Origin: Bacteroidaceae bacterium
GTDB lineage: Bacteria > Bacteroidota > Bacteroidia > Bacteroidales > Bacteroidaceae
Length of the DNA stretch: 64,000 bases
Assembly (NCBI GenBank): GCA_017522915.1
Contig: JAFWXX010000035.1
Span: 39,347 to 103,346 of the forward strand
Reading direction: 5' to 3'
The notes below the pieces were generated by a model. The model was given only the letters and a program-made list of their open reading frames with translations, searched no databases and was not told the origin of the DNA. The position numbers and the translations under genes are program-made. How positions within the stretch are numbered: the stretch's first letter is position 1; every line of letters starts with the position of its first letter. Of this stretch, positions 18,850 to 27,784 are shown piece by piece.

Positions 18850-21660
18850 ATGAAACTGTCAAGATATATATGCATCGCATTGGCAATGTTTGCCAACACC
18901 TTTGCTGTAAAGGCACAGATTACACATGATACTATTGCCCAACATGTGCTGCATGCCGGGCAGATACTGATTCAGGAAAGAGTGTATATGCACTTTGACA
19001 ATACATCCTACTATTCGGGTGACACAATATGGTTCAAGGCGCATGTCACAAGATACAACAACGACAAGCCGACAACACTCAGCAGATTGCTCTATGTAGA
19101 ACTGCTATCCCCAGAGGGAAAGGTACTATGCAGGCATAAGAAGAAAATTGAGAGCAACGGCACATGCCACGGCTATTTTGAACTTGATCCGCTGTATATG
19201 TCGGGCTATTTCGAAGTGAGGGCATATACCAGATACATGCTCAACTGGGGTGACGAAAGCATTTTCAGCCGGGTATTCCCGGTATTCGACACACCCAATG
19301 ACTGGAAAGCAGATGAAGCGGACCTTATGGAACGCAGCAGGCTGGCCACTCCCGATACTGCCGGATGCAAGCTCAGTTTCTACCCCGAAGGCGGTCACCT
19401 GGTATATGGACTGGAGAGCAAGGTGGCATTTGAGTTGACCGACAGCAAAGGGGCATGGCTTCAAGAGGAGATATCCCTTTACGAGAATGATACCCTGCTG
19501 CTATGGAGCAAACCCGTACATAACGGAAAAGGCATATTCATATTTACGCCTGCCGAAGGTTCAAGATATACAGCAAAAGTATTGCATGACAACAAGGAGT
19601 TTGAGTTCGGACTGCCCGAAATAGAGAAACATGGAACTGTAATCTCTGTTAATAACGGCAAGAACATCACCTTTACTGTACTATCCAACGATACCGCAAA
19701 ACAGCAGATAGGGCTTGCCGTAATGCACCGCAGCACCCTGGCACTGTACAGGAAACTGAGACTTGAAGGCGACACCTTAACAATATCTCCCGATGAACTC
19801 CCCGAAGGTGTGAACAGAGCCATACTGTTCCGCGACAGCATACCGCTTGCCGAAAGAATGTTCTTCGTGCATCACCAGGTAGCGTTGTTCGGCGGAAGGC
19901 AGACCATAAAACTGAATGCCAACGCAAACAGAGAGAGCATCGAGACATTCAAGGCAGAACCGTACGAAAAGGTTACAGTGTTCGTATGGCGCGAGGATAA
20001 CAAGCCTTTGAACGAAGATATGGAATTCTCGGTTTCGGTCACCGACGCCGAAAGGAAGAAAGATTCTTCATGGGGATACAACATGTATTCCTACATGCTG
20101 CTCGGCTCCGAACTTAAAGGCTACATCCCGAATGCCAGCCAATATTTCGACACCAACAACGCCAACCGTAAAAGAGACCTTGATCTTATAATGCTTACTC
20201 ACGGCTGGACCGCATTTGAGTGGAAAAGACTGGCCGGAAATGACTTCGGAGGCCTGATAATGCCGGAAATAGGCATTGTCATAAACGGTGCAATGTACAG
20301 AAAGACAACAAATGCTGAAAACGGCACGATAACATACAATAATGTATCCAAGTTCCCGTCAACAATAGAACTGGCCGGAGGGAACAGGAAAACCAGATTT
20401 GTCACCGACAATAAAGGGTTTTTCGAACTGCAGCTTCGGGAGGATTTCTATGGCGAGCGCGAAGCAACAATAACTGCGGATACAAAACCTATACGCTTTA
20501 AGAATGCTGTATATGGCTATAGGGTCTTTGAGAAGCCGGGACCTTCGGCCCGTACCTACAGCTATCATGAAATCTGCAGTTCTCAAGATTCCGCAATGAC
20601 CGGCCCATCGTTCATGGGTGGAATACAGCCATTGGCATTGGAAAATGCGGAGAAGTATGACGAGACACAGGAAGACAACAGGAAACCTGCATTCACTACC
20701 GTAATAACAGGCTACATGGCCGGCAAGAAATTCTACTCGCCCGACTATAGCAAGATTACGCCTGATGCAGATGATTTCAGAAGGACACTCTACTGGAACC
20801 CTGAGATAAAGCCGATAGAGAACGGTATGCTGAAAATTACTTTCTACAGCAACGCAAAGGGAGGAAAAATAGATGTTGATGTGCTTGGACATATCGGAAG
20901 CACCACATACAGCAATGCTCCTGAAATAACGACCAGATTCATCAGCGGCGTAAAATATGACGAGTATATTGCCGAAGGATACAAGGACGGAGTGCTTGTA
21001 TATAAGCCTACGCAGGATGAACAGGAACTCACATATTGCCGCAAGAAGAACCACGAGGGAATGGTACATTACAACCAGGGCGAGTTCGATGTTGCAATAA
21101 GCTGCTTTACCGAACTGACAGCATACCACTACCCTCCGGCACTGACCAATATCGGAATATCATTCATGAATGGAGCCGGCATAAGCCGAAGTACCAGACG
21201 TGCAACGCTTTTCTTCAAGATGGCATCGGAAATGGGTGAGCCTACAGCGCAGATGCATCTGGGTGCGATGTATGCAAAAGGGATATTCCTGCAGCAGAAC
21301 GACTCTCTGGCACTCTACTGGTACAGAAAATCGGCCGATAAGGGAGTAGCAGAATCCATGGTTGCGGCAGGCAGACTGCTCATGTACAGCGACAATATCG
21401 AAAAGGACATAGATGCAGCCGGAGAATACTTCCGCAATGCGGCAATCAAGGAGAATGCCGAAGGGTTGTATCTCTATGGTGCATATCTGCGCAAGCACAA
21501 GAGACGTTTCAGAGATCCGATACTTGGAGTGGCCGACGACTGTATTGTAAAGGCTGCACAGCTAGGATACAACGAAGCGGAGTTCGAACTTGAGATCGAC
21601 CATATTAAACGCAACAGAGTCAGAGGCGGAGTAATTATACAAACTCAGGAAGAGGATTAG
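18850..21660 (+). CDS. Secreted macroglobulin-domain (MG2-like) protein with C-terminal Sel1 repeats, paralogue
   Basis: Paralogue of the preceding gene; 936 residues from ATG 18850, chosen because MKLSRYICIALAMFANTFAVKAQ is a good signal peptide while the longer in-frame start reads through the promoter. It keeps the N-terminal block (ERVYMHFDNTSYYSGDTIWFKA), the STLALYRKL segment, the AYDW/AFEW 'LIMLTHGWTA' motif, KKFYSPDYSKITPDADDFRR (about 626) and Sel1 repeats (about 760-920). It is about 320 residues shorter, mostly in the middle (around 590-870 of its neighbour). A local duplication with divergence is the simplest origin. Function unknown. Confidence 0.85.
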   Translation: MKLSRYICIALAMFANTFAVKAQITHDTIAQHVLHAGQILIQERVYMHFDNTSYYSGDTIWFKAHVTRYNNDKPTTLSRLLYVELLSPEGKVLCRHKKKIESNGTCHGYFELDPLYMSGYFEVRAYTRYMLNWGDESIFSRVFPVFDTPNDWKADEADLMERSRLATPDTAGCKLSFYPEGGHLVYGLESKVAFELTDSKGAWLQEEISLYENDTLLLWSKPVHNGKGIFIFTPAEGSRYTAKVLHDNKEFEFGLPEIEKHGTVISVNNGKNITFTVLSNDTAKQQIGLAVMHRSTLALYRKLRLEGDTLTISPDELPEGVNRAILFRDSIPLAERMFFVHHQVALFGGRQTIKLNANANRESIETFKAEPYEKVTVFVWREDNKPLNEDMEFSVSVTDAERKKDSSWGYNMYSYMLLGSELKGYIPNASQYFDTNNANRKRDLDLIMLTHGWTAFEWKRLAGNDFGGLIMPEIGIVINGAMYRKTTNAENGTITYNNVSKFPSTIELAGGNRKTRFVTDNKGFFELQLREDFYGEREATITADTKPIRFKNAVYGYRVFEKPGPSARTYSYHEICSSQDSAMTGPSFMGGIQPLALENAEKYDETQEDNRKPAFTTVITGYMAGKKFYSPDYSKITPDADDFRRTLYWNPEIKPIENGMLKITFYSNAKGGKIDVDVLGHIGSTTYSNAPEITTRFISGVKYDEYIAEGYKDGVLVYKPTQDEQELTYCRKKNHEGMVHYNQGEFDVAISCFTELTAYHYPPALTNIGISFMNGAGISRSTRRATLFFKMASEMGEPTAQMHLGAMYAKGIFLQQNDSLALYWYRKSADKGVAESMVAAGRLLMYSDNIEKDIDAAGEYFRNAAIKENAEGLYLYGAYLRKHKRRFRDPILGVADDCIVKAAQLGYNEAEFELEIDHIKRNRVRGGVIIQTQEED

Positions 21661-21791
21661 CATCATACCGTCACAGCCCGTAGAGATGCCGTTTTCACAT
21701 AGTTTAAGTTTTTCCGTATTCTGTTTTGCTGTCAAGATGTTGGCAAATGCCATTTTATTGCTAATTTAGCAGAAATTAAAACAGGTGAGCT

Positions 21792-23939
21792 ATGGCAAAG
21801 AAAGGCGGAAAGGCGAAAGGCCGCATGAACAAGAACATGCTGGTTGAGATGTTGGTAGAGATGTTCAACCGCAATGAGGGCAGGACTATGAGCCCAAAGG
21901 AGATTTTCAAGGAGTTGAATCTTACTTCTACTTCGGCAAGGACATTATGCGTGCATATACTCGACGAGATGGTATTCGACGGATACCTGATGGAGCCGGA
22001 ATTCCGCAAATATGTGCTTGCAAACAACGTGTCGATGCTATACGGCACATTCTCGCGCAACAGGGACGGCTACAACGAGTTCTACCCTGAGGACGGCAGC
22101 GAGCCGGTACTTATCAGCGAACGCAATTCGGCACATGCGCTCACCGACGATATGGTACGCGTGGCACTGTTCGCAAAGCGCAGAGGGCGCGGGCGTGAAG
22201 GCGAAGTCGTAGAGATTGTCAAGCGGGTGCACGACACATTCGTTGGCGAACTGCATGTAGAGAAACATTATGCTTTCCTCATTACCGAGAGCCGTATAAT
22301 GCCTAACGACATATTCATCCCTAAGGATATGCTCAAAGGTGGAAAGAACGGCGACAAGGCGGTGGTTAAGCTTCTCGAATGGCCGCTTGACAGCAAAAAC
22401 CCTGTAGGAAAGGTCATCGACGTGCTTGGAAAGAGCGGCGACAACGACACCGAGATGAATGCCATTCTTGCCGAATTCGGATTGCCGTACAAGTACCCCG
22501 AAGCCGTAGAGATTGCAGCATCGAAACTGCCATCGGACATAACTCCCGAAGAGATTGCTTCGCGCGAGGATTTCCGTAACGTGACAACATTCACCATTGA
22601 CCCTGCCGATGCAAAGGACTTCGACGATGCTCTGTCGATACGCAACGCCGGCAACAACTGCTGGGAGATTGGTGTACACATTGCTGACGTGTCACACTAC
22701 GTGACCGAAGGCAGCATTATTGACAAGGAGGCATTCAAGCGTGCCACTTCGATATACCTTGTTGACCGCACCATACCGATGCTTCCGGAGCACCTGTGCA
22801 ACTTCCTCTGCTCACTGCGCCCGAATGAGGAGAAGCTCACATACTCGGTAATTTTCACTATGAACGAGAAGGCCGAAGTAAAGAAGTTCCGCATAACACG
22901 CTCGGTAATAAACAGCGACAGGAGATTCAGCTACGAAGAGGTACAGGAGATTATAGAGAAAGGAGAGGGTGAATACTTCGAGGAGATAAGCACCTTGAAC
23001 ATGCTGGCGCAGAAGATGCGAATCAAGAGGTTCCAGGGTGGAGCCATAGACTTCCAGCAGCCCGAAGTGCATTTTCGTCTCGACGACAAGGGCAAGCCGC
23101 TGTCGGTCTATTTCAGCGAGACAAACGAATCGCACCAGCTTATAGAGGAGTTCATGCTTCTTGCCAACCGCACTGTAGCGGAGAAAATCGGGCGCAAGGC
23201 ACCCGGTGGCCCGAACCCGAAGACCTTCGTATATCGAATACACGACGAGCCTAACATGGAGAAGATATCGATGCTTGCCAAGTTTGTCAGCAAGCTCGGC
23301 TACAAGATGCGCAGCGCATCGGGGCGCACGACATCGGCAAGCGCGCTTAACGGGCTGCTCAAGGATGTGCATGGTACAAAGGAGCAGAATGTAATAGAAC
23401 AGATTTCGCTCAGGGCAATGCAGAAGGCACGCTACTCTACCGGAAACATCGGTCACTACGGACTGGCTTTCCGTTTCTACACCCACTTCACATCACCTAT
23501 ACGCCGTTATCCCGACCTTCTTGTGCACCGCCTGCTCAACCGCTATCTTACACAGGAGGCCCGTTCTGTAAGCCAACAGAAATACGAGGATTTCTGCGAC
23601 CACTGCTCGGCTCAGGAACAGGTTGCGGCAAATGCCGAACGCGCCAGCATAAAATACAAGCAGGTGGAGTTCATGAGCGAACATATCGGAGAGGAGTACG
23701 ATGCTGTAATAAGCGGCGTTACCGAATGGGGATTCTATGCCGAAATAAACGAGAACAAATGCGAGGGAATGGTACCTATCCGGACTCTGCAGGACGACTA
23801 CTACGAATTTGACGATGCAAACTATTGCCTTATAGGACGACGCACAAAGCGCAAGTTCACGATAGGCGACCCGGTACGCATAAAGATTGTACGCGCCAAT
23901 CTCGACCGCAAACAGCTCGATTTCGAACTGATGGAATAA
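21792..23939 (+). CDS. rnr: Ribonuclease R
   Basis: Processive 3'-5' exoribonuclease that degrades structured RNA. The 715 residues have an N-terminal basic stretch and winged-helix-like part (about 1-75), cold-shock domains, the RNB catalytic domain with TIDPADAKDFDDALS (about 267-281; the acidic metal ligands) and HYGLAFRFYTHFTSPIRRYPDLLVHR, and a C-terminal S1 domain (about 635-712; DAVISGVTEWGFYAEI). The N-terminal MAKKGGKAKGRMNK is lysine-rich. It stands alone between the MG2-Sel1 gene and a two-component system. Confidence 0.96.
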   Translation: MAKKGGKAKGRMNKNMLVEMLVEMFNRNEGRTMSPKEIFKELNLTSTSARTLCVHILDEMVFDGYLMEPEFRKYVLANNVSMLYGTFSRNRDGYNEFYPEDGSEPVLISERNSAHALTDDMVRVALFAKRRGRGREGEVVEIVKRVHDTFVGELHVEKHYAFLITESRIMPNDIFIPKDMLKGGKNGDKAVVKLLEWPLDSKNPVGKVIDVLGKSGDNDTEMNAILAEFGLPYKYPEAVEIAASKLPSDITPEEIASREDFRNVTTFTIDPADAKDFDDALSIRNAGNNCWEIGVHIADVSHYVTEGSIIDKEAFKRATSIYLVDRTIPMLPEHLCNFLCSLRPNEEKLTYSVIFTMNEKAEVKKFRITRSVINSDRRFSYEEVQEIIEKGEGEYFEEISTLNMLAQKMRIKRFQGGAIDFQQPEVHFRLDDKGKPLSVYFSETNESHQLIEEFMLLANRTVAEKIGRKAPGGPNPKTFVYRIHDEPNMEKISMLAKFVSKLGYKMRSASGRTTSASALNGLLKDVHGTKEQNVIEQISLRAMQKARYSTGNIGHYGLAFRFYTHFTSPIRRYPDLLVHRLLNRYLTQEARSVSQQKYEDFCDHCSAQEQVAANAERASIKYKQVEFMSEHIGEEYDAVISGVTEWGFYAEINENKCEGMVPIRTLQDDYYEFDDANYCLIGRRTKRKFTIGDPVRIKIVRANLDRKQLDFELME

Positions 23940-23974
23940 AAGCCCTGTTTCAGTTGCAATTCAGAATTGCATTG

Positions 23975-23983
23975 TATATTTGC
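23975..23983 (+). promoter_or_regulatory. -7 element for the two-component system
   Basis: TATATTTGC with TTG 19 bases upstream (23954-23956), 18 bases before the response-regulator ATG. Confidence 0.55.
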
Positions 23984-24001
23984 GTGTAAATATATATTAC
24001 T

Positions 24002-24685
24002 ATGAAACTGCTTATTGTTGAAGATGATGCCTCCTTGCGTGAGATTATGCAACGTGCACTGCTTGCAGAGGGATATGTAGTTGAGTGTGCAGCGACATAC
24101 TTCGACGCATGCGACAAGATTGCAGGCTACAGCTACGACTGCATAATGCTCGACATAATGCTGCCCGACGGCAACGGCCTGCGCCTGCTTGAACAGATAA
24201 AGAGCATGGGAAAGAACGACCGCGTGATAATAATATCGGCACGCGATTCCCTTGATGACAAGATAGAAGGGCTGGACCTGGGAGCCGACGACTACCTGCC
24301 GAAACCGTTCTACATGGCAGAATTGTCGGCACGCATAAAGAGCGTGCTGAGAAGGGGCAACGGTGCTGTACAGAACAGCATGAATGCCGGCAACATATCG
24401 CTCGACCTGCAGAGCCGCCGCGTATCGGTTGGCGGAAAGGATGTACCGCTGCTCAAGAAAGAGTTCGACATATTGCTGTACTTCATGCAGCGTCCCGGAC
24501 ACATCGTTGACAAGGCTGTCCTTGCCGAAGCCGTCTGGGGCGACCACATAGACATGGTCGATAACTTCCAGTTTGTATATGCGCAGATAAAGAACCTTAG
24601 AAAGAAAATCTCCGAGGCCGGGGCCGACATGAACATAAAGGCAGTATATGGTTTCGGATACAAATTCACCGAAGCCGAAGAATGA
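24002..24685 (+). CDS. OmpR/PhoB-family response regulator
   Basis: Cytoplasmic transcription regulator of 227 residues. The receiver domain (1-118) has the acidic pocket E7-D8-D9, phosphoacceptor Asp51 in LDIMLPDGNG, and the conserved Lys in DYLPKPF. The C-terminal winged helix (about 128-225) ends YGFGYKF as usual for this family. It overlaps the downstream kinase gene by four bases (ATGA) and is certainly its partner. It resembles the RprY class of Bacteroides; the target genes are not known. Confidence 0.94.
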   Translation: MKLLIVEDDASLREIMQRALLAEGYVVECAATYFDACDKIAGYSYDCIMLDIMLPDGNGLRLLEQIKSMGKNDRVIIISARDSLDDKIEGLDLGADDYLPKPFYMAELSARIKSVLRRGNGAVQNSMNAGNISLDLQSRRVSVGGKDVPLLKKEFDILLYFMQRPGHIVDKAVLAEAVWGDHIDMVDNFQFVYAQIKNLRKKISEAGADMNIKAVYGFGYKFTEAEE

Positions 24686-25941
24686 GACTTATATACCGTG
24701 TAACCATCAGGATTGCGATAGTGCTGCTGCCCATACTGCTGTTATGGGCAACCATATTCTACCATGCAATGGTAAATGAGATAAACGACGAGGCGGACGA
24801 CAGCCTTGAGGATTATGCAGAACTGATTGTAAGGCGAGTACTTACGAGACATGAGCTTCCGTCATCAGGCGACGGCACCAACAACACATACAACATTGAA
24901 CCGCTTGCTGACAGCACAAATGCCCCCTCAATGAAATTCGAGGACAGAAGAGTATATATACCCGAAAAACGGGAGACTGAACCGGCAAGGGTACTGACAC
25001 TGGTGTTTCCCGACAGCAACGGACAGATGTACAGACTGGTTGTTTCAACGCCTACCTTTGAACGGGAAGACCTGCTGCTTTCCCTGCTATGGCACATTAC
25101 AGGTATCTATGCAGTGCTTTTGCTTACTATCCTGACTGTTACGGCACTTATATTCCACTACAGCATGCGCCCGCTGTATGCACTCTTGAAGTGGCTTGAC
25201 AGCTACCGCCCCGGACAGGGAGTTGAAAACCTGCCGACAGAAAACAGGGTCATCGAGTTCAAGAAGCTTACAGAAGCTGCACGCAGCACCATTGAAAGGG
25301 CCGAAAGCTACATGGAACGGCAGAAGCAGTTCATAGGCAATGCATCGCATGAACTGCAGACACCGATAGCGGTGCTTGGAACACGCATCGAGTGGATTAT
25401 CGACAATACACCGCTTACAGAGGAACAGTTCGCCGAACTCTCAAAGATGCGCCAGTCGCTGCATAGGCTGAACCGCCTGAACCGCACCCTGCTCCTCATA
25501 TCGAAGATTGAGAATGCGCAGTTCACCGACAGAAGCGATGTTGACATCGTAGATATTATAAAGAGAGAGGCTGAGATTTACAGCGACATCTACTGCGACA
25601 AGGAGATTGAGTGCAAGATAGAGCTTCCCGAAAGATATATCGTTCTTATGGACGACTCACTGGCGACAACCATGATAACGAACCTTATAAAGAATGCCTA
25701 TATCCATTCACCGGAGAAAGCTTCTATAAGGATATACATGAAGAAAGATTCACTCATCATAGCCAACAGCGGAAACGGAATGCTTGACAAGGAGAGACTG
25801 TTCGACCGCTTCTACACAAGCGGCAAGAGCGGCTCTACAGGATTAGGGCTGGCATTGGTGAAATCGATTGCCGACAGTTACAGATTCGGCCTCACCTACA
25901 GTTTTACCGACAATATGCACCGGTTCGAGATAAAATTCTGA
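24682..25941 (+). CDS. Sensor histidine kinase, partner of the OmpR-type regulator
   Basis: Inner-membrane kinase of 419 residues: TM1 about 9-29, a ~100-residue periplasmic sensor region, TM2 about 133-160, then the dimerisation domain with phosphoacceptor His223 (NASHELQTPIAV) and the ATPase domain with N box (NLIKNAYIHS), G1-type (NSGNGM), F box (FDRFYTS) and G2 (GSTGLGLALV). The N box carries IKNAYIH, matching the RprX-like group. The periplasmic region has no recognisable sensor fold and the signal is unknown. Confidence 0.93.
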   Translation: MRLIYRVTIRIAIVLLPILLLWATIFYHAMVNEINDEADDSLEDYAELIVRRVLTRHELPSSGDGTNNTYNIEPLADSTNAPSMKFEDRRVYIPEKRETEPARVLTLVFPDSNGQMYRLVVSTPTFEREDLLLSLLWHITGIYAVLLLTILTVTALIFHYSMRPLYALLKWLDSYRPGQGVENLPTENRVIEFKKLTEAARSTIERAESYMERQKQFIGNASHELQTPIAVLGTRIEWIIDNTPLTEEQFAELSKMRQSLHRLNRLNRTLLLISKIENAQFTDRSDVDIVDIIKREAEIYSDIYCDKEIECKIELPERYIVLMDDSLATTMITNLIKNAYIHSPEKASIRIYMKKDSLIIANSGNGMLDKERLFDRFYTSGKSGSTGLGLALVKSIADSYRFGLTYSFTDNMHRFEIKF

Positions 25942-26011
25942 ACAAGACCGGAATACAAATAATAGAAGGTTTATTGTCAAGAACCAGATGACAAAAATAA
26001 TTTGATTTCTT

Positions 26012-26043
26012 TTTGTCACCCACCCGACTTGCACTATATTTGC
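26012..26043 (+). promoter_or_regulatory. Strong consensus Bacteroidetes promoter
   Basis: TTTG at 26012-26015, exactly 19 bases, then TATATTTGC at 26035-26043: one of the best promoter matches in the window. Transcription should begin around 26050, some 310 bases before the next coding start, and run through the foldback at 26096-26243. A weak CGGG/CCCG hairpin followed by eight T lies just after the start (about 26050-26078). Confidence 0.75.
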
Positions 26044-26095
26044 AACAGTCGGGACGTTATACCCGTATTTTTTTTAGAGCATTTGTTTTATCCTT

Positions 26096-26243
26096 GATTT
26101 GGAATCTGGACAATTTCAACTACTTGGGGTGTTAAACAAAGTGCTCACGTCAATGTTATATATACCATTCACAATGGACTATATACAGTTTGGCGTGGGC
26201 TATTGTTTATTACTAAGTAGTGGGCAGTCCAGAGCCTCAAATC
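26096..26243 (+). ncRNA. Candidate structured RNA: 148-base long imperfect foldback
   Basis: Nearly the whole stretch folds on itself. Paired segments, outside to inside: GATTTG (26096-26101) with CAAATC (26238-26243); TCTGGAC (26105-26111) with GTCCAGA (26227-26233); ACTACTT (26119-26125) with AAGTAGT (26215-26221); TAAACAA (26133-26139) with TTGTTTA (26203-26209); CTCACGTCAA (26144-26153) with TTGGCGTGGG (26190-26199, two G-U pairs); TATATA with TATATA; CCATT (26165-26169) with AATGG (26173-26177). It has no coding sequence and follows a consensus promoter. A 6S-like RNA, another small RNA, or a leader for the XRE gene are all possible; a foldback mobile element is less likely, since no target duplication was seen. 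Confidence 0.5.
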
Positions 26244-26362
26244 GGTAGTACAATAGTTCCACGCTATTCTATTATAGCCAGGACTCTCCATACATACCGG
26301 TTACTTCAGGGTATTCACAGATAAATACAAGACTTGGACAACGGAACAAATACCCTATTGCT

Positions 26363-26704
26363 ATGGATAGTGAATTAAAGGATATATTCATCGGGAGAAT
26401 AATACAGCAGAAAGTTGACGAAAAAGGAATGCAATATGCAGAGTTTGCACGCAGGATTAATATGGCGCGCACATCATTATACTATCTGTTCAATGCCAAG
26501 AGCATAGATGTAGAACGCCTTATTCTCATATCAAAAGTTCTCGGATACGATTTTATCTCAGAGATATACCAGCACAATAGCACTTGCAATAACAAGAAGG
26601 AGGCATTCCTTCATATCCCAATAGTAGATGGCAGGTTCAATATAGAAGAGCTGCCGGATTCACTCCTTCAATTATTGAAGAAAGAGATAGAGAAGCGAAC
26701 CTAG
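26363..26704 (+). CDS. XRE-type helix-turn-helix regulator
   Basis: Small cytoplasmic protein of 113 residues. The HTH lies at about 22-62 (MQYAEFARRINMARTSLYYL, then IDVERLILISKVLGYDF), typical of Bacteroidetes XRE proteins that use one HTH plus a short tail. The C-terminal part (about 75-113, IPIVDGRFNIEELPDSLLQLL) is unassigned. It follows the foldback region, which is probably its leader or a separate small RNA gene. Its own target is unknown; autoregulation through the upstream palindrome is conceivable. No other phage or plasmid gene is adjacent. Confidence 0.75.
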   Translation: MDSELKDIFIGRIIQQKVDEKGMQYAEFARRINMARTSLYYLFNAKSIDVERLILISKVLGYDFISEIYQHNSTCNNKKEAFLHIPIVDGRFNIEELPDSLLQLLKKEIEKRT

Positions 26705-26775
26705 CGTCCGATATTTAGAACATTCAGTCGCGTTTATAGACACAGAACGAAAGGAATGTGCATTAAACATTATTT

Positions 26776-26784
26776 AACTTTGCA
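26776..26784 (+). promoter_or_regulatory. -7 element for the outer-membrane barrel gene
   Basis: TAACTTTGC, matching TAnnTTTGC, about 72 bases before the ATG at 26857. The AT-rich leader fits a highly expressed gene. Confidence 0.6.
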
Positions 26785-26856
26785 ACGCTCATTAAGAGTA
26801 AAAAATACTTTTTTCAAAAAATTTATCAATCTATTATTAATCTAATCTAACTAACT

Positions 26857-27438
26857 ATGAAAAAGATTAAAGTTCTTTTTGCAGTATGTCTAATGTTGAT
26901 GACATCTACTGTTTTCGCTCAGTCTGAGAATGCATGGAAAGGTGTAAGGGTTGCTTACAACAACTTTGATACTGACACTAAGGGGGCTGATGCAGTTATG
27001 GCTCTCTCTGCAGGTTATGTACACAGCTTTGCTGTATCTCAGAACATTCCTTTGTTCCTTGAAGTAGGTGGAAACATTCTTTGGGTAAACGGAGATGTTA
27101 TGAAGATTGATGGAGAAGACTTGAAGCTAAAGATGTTTGCAGTTGAGCTTCCTGTTAACTTCGGTTACAAGTGGAACATCAACGACGATTGGTCAATATT
27201 CCCATATGTAGGTGCTACATTTAGAGGTTATATCTCTGGAAAGTTGGGCAACCAGAAAGTTTTCGATGATGCTGAGGACTTCGAAAAGTGGAAGCGTTTC
27301 ACTGCTGGTGCTCAGGTAGGTGTTACTGCTAACTATAAGAACTTCAACCTTGGCGCTAAGTACGGTATGGACCTTAACGAGATTACAGAAAATTCAAAAG
27401 TTAAGACTTGGACAATCTCTGTGGGTTACAACTTCTAA
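26857..27438 (+). CDS. Outer membrane beta-barrel protein (OmpX/PorT-like fold)
   Basis: A 193-residue protein with signal peptide (1-21, cut after VFA) and alternating beta strands predicted for an eight-stranded barrel, ending in the aromatic terminus SVGYNF used for insertion into the outer membrane. Codons differ from its neighbours: GTT, GCT and similar T-ending codons dominate, as in highly expressed Bacteroidales genes. A TAACTTTGC element at 26776-26784 is a likely promoter, giving a ~70-base AT-rich leader, and a very strong terminator follows. Role (pore, adhesin or structural) cannot be told. Confidence 0.85.
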   Translation: MKKIKVLFAVCLMLMTSTVFAQSENAWKGVRVAYNNFDTDTKGADAVMALSAGYVHSFAVSQNIPLFLEVGGNILWVNGDVMKIDGEDLKLKMFAVELPVNFGYKWNINDDWSIFPYVGATFRGYISGKLGNQKVFDDAEDFEKWKRFTAGAQVGVTANYKNFNLGAKYGMDLNEITENSKVKTWTISVGYNF

Positions 27439-27452
27439 ATCCACACTAGCAT

Positions 27453-27494
27453 AAAAAATATGGCAACCGGATTGCATCGGTTGCCATATTTTTT
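27453..27494 (+). terminator. Rho-independent terminator after the barrel gene
   Basis: Perfect 17-bp stem (27453-27469 with 27478-27494), loop GATTGCAT, core GGCAACCG/CGGTTGCC flanked by A-run and T-run, so it may work in both directions. Confidence 0.9.
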
Positions 27495-27516
27495 ATACCC
27501 CTGTTCCTCATAAAAG

Positions 27517-27542
27517 AAAGGAGTTCCATTTGGAACTCCTTT
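27517..27542 (-). terminator. Terminator of tRNA-Cys
   Basis: AAAGGAGTTCC (27517-27527) pairs with GGAACTCCTTT (27532-27542), loop of four. On the minus strand it follows the tRNA directly and is trailed by CTTTTAT. Confidence 0.85.
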
Positions 27543-27543
27543 G

Positions 27544-27615
27544 AGGTACCTGGCGGATTCGAACCGCCGTACACGGTTTTGCAGACCGCTGACTAAGCCA
27601 CTCATCCAAGGTACC
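27544..27615 (-). tRNA. tRNA-Cys (GCA)
   Basis: Minus-strand cloverleaf of 72 bases: acceptor GGTACCT/AGGTACC, D-arm GATGAGTGGCTTAGTC, anticodon stem-loop CGGTCTGCAAAACCG with anticodon GCA, T-arm GGCGGTTCGAATCCGCC, discriminator T (U73, the identity base of tRNA-Cys). CCA is not encoded. Confidence 0.96.
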
Positions 27616-27643
27616 GGCTGGAAAAGCATAGCCTTTAGCGAAG

Positions 27644-27675
27644 ACAAAGGTAAGACATTTTTTGTGAAGAACAAA
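27644..27675 (-). promoter_or_regulatory. Promoter of tRNA-Cys
   Basis: On the minus strand: TTTG (complement 27672-27675), 19-base spacer, TACCTTTGT (complement 27644-27652); transcription would start about 20 bases before the tRNA. Confidence 0.75.
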
Positions 27676-27784
27676 CAAAGAATGCCATTTTTTACCATTC
27701 CATGCTGTTTTTAAGCAATTATTCATCTATTTAATCCATATTTATACATTTATTGAAGTATCTTCGCGCAGGAACGGTACATCT

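Larger units (their letters stand above)
25942..26362. other. 420-base intergenic region between the kinase gene and the XRE gene
   Basis: Holds the consensus promoter (26012-26043), a small hairpin with T-run (about 26050-26078) and the long foldback (26096-26243). Between the foldback and the ATG at 26363 an inverted repeat GGGTATT (26308-26314) / AATACCC (26347-26353) could mask the translation start. No open frame of interest was seen. Confidence 0.6.

Noticed and set aside
26096..26243. An ordinary terminator
   Set aside because: The stem is far too long, has internal loops, no T-run after it, and starts about 46 bases behind a consensus promoter start.
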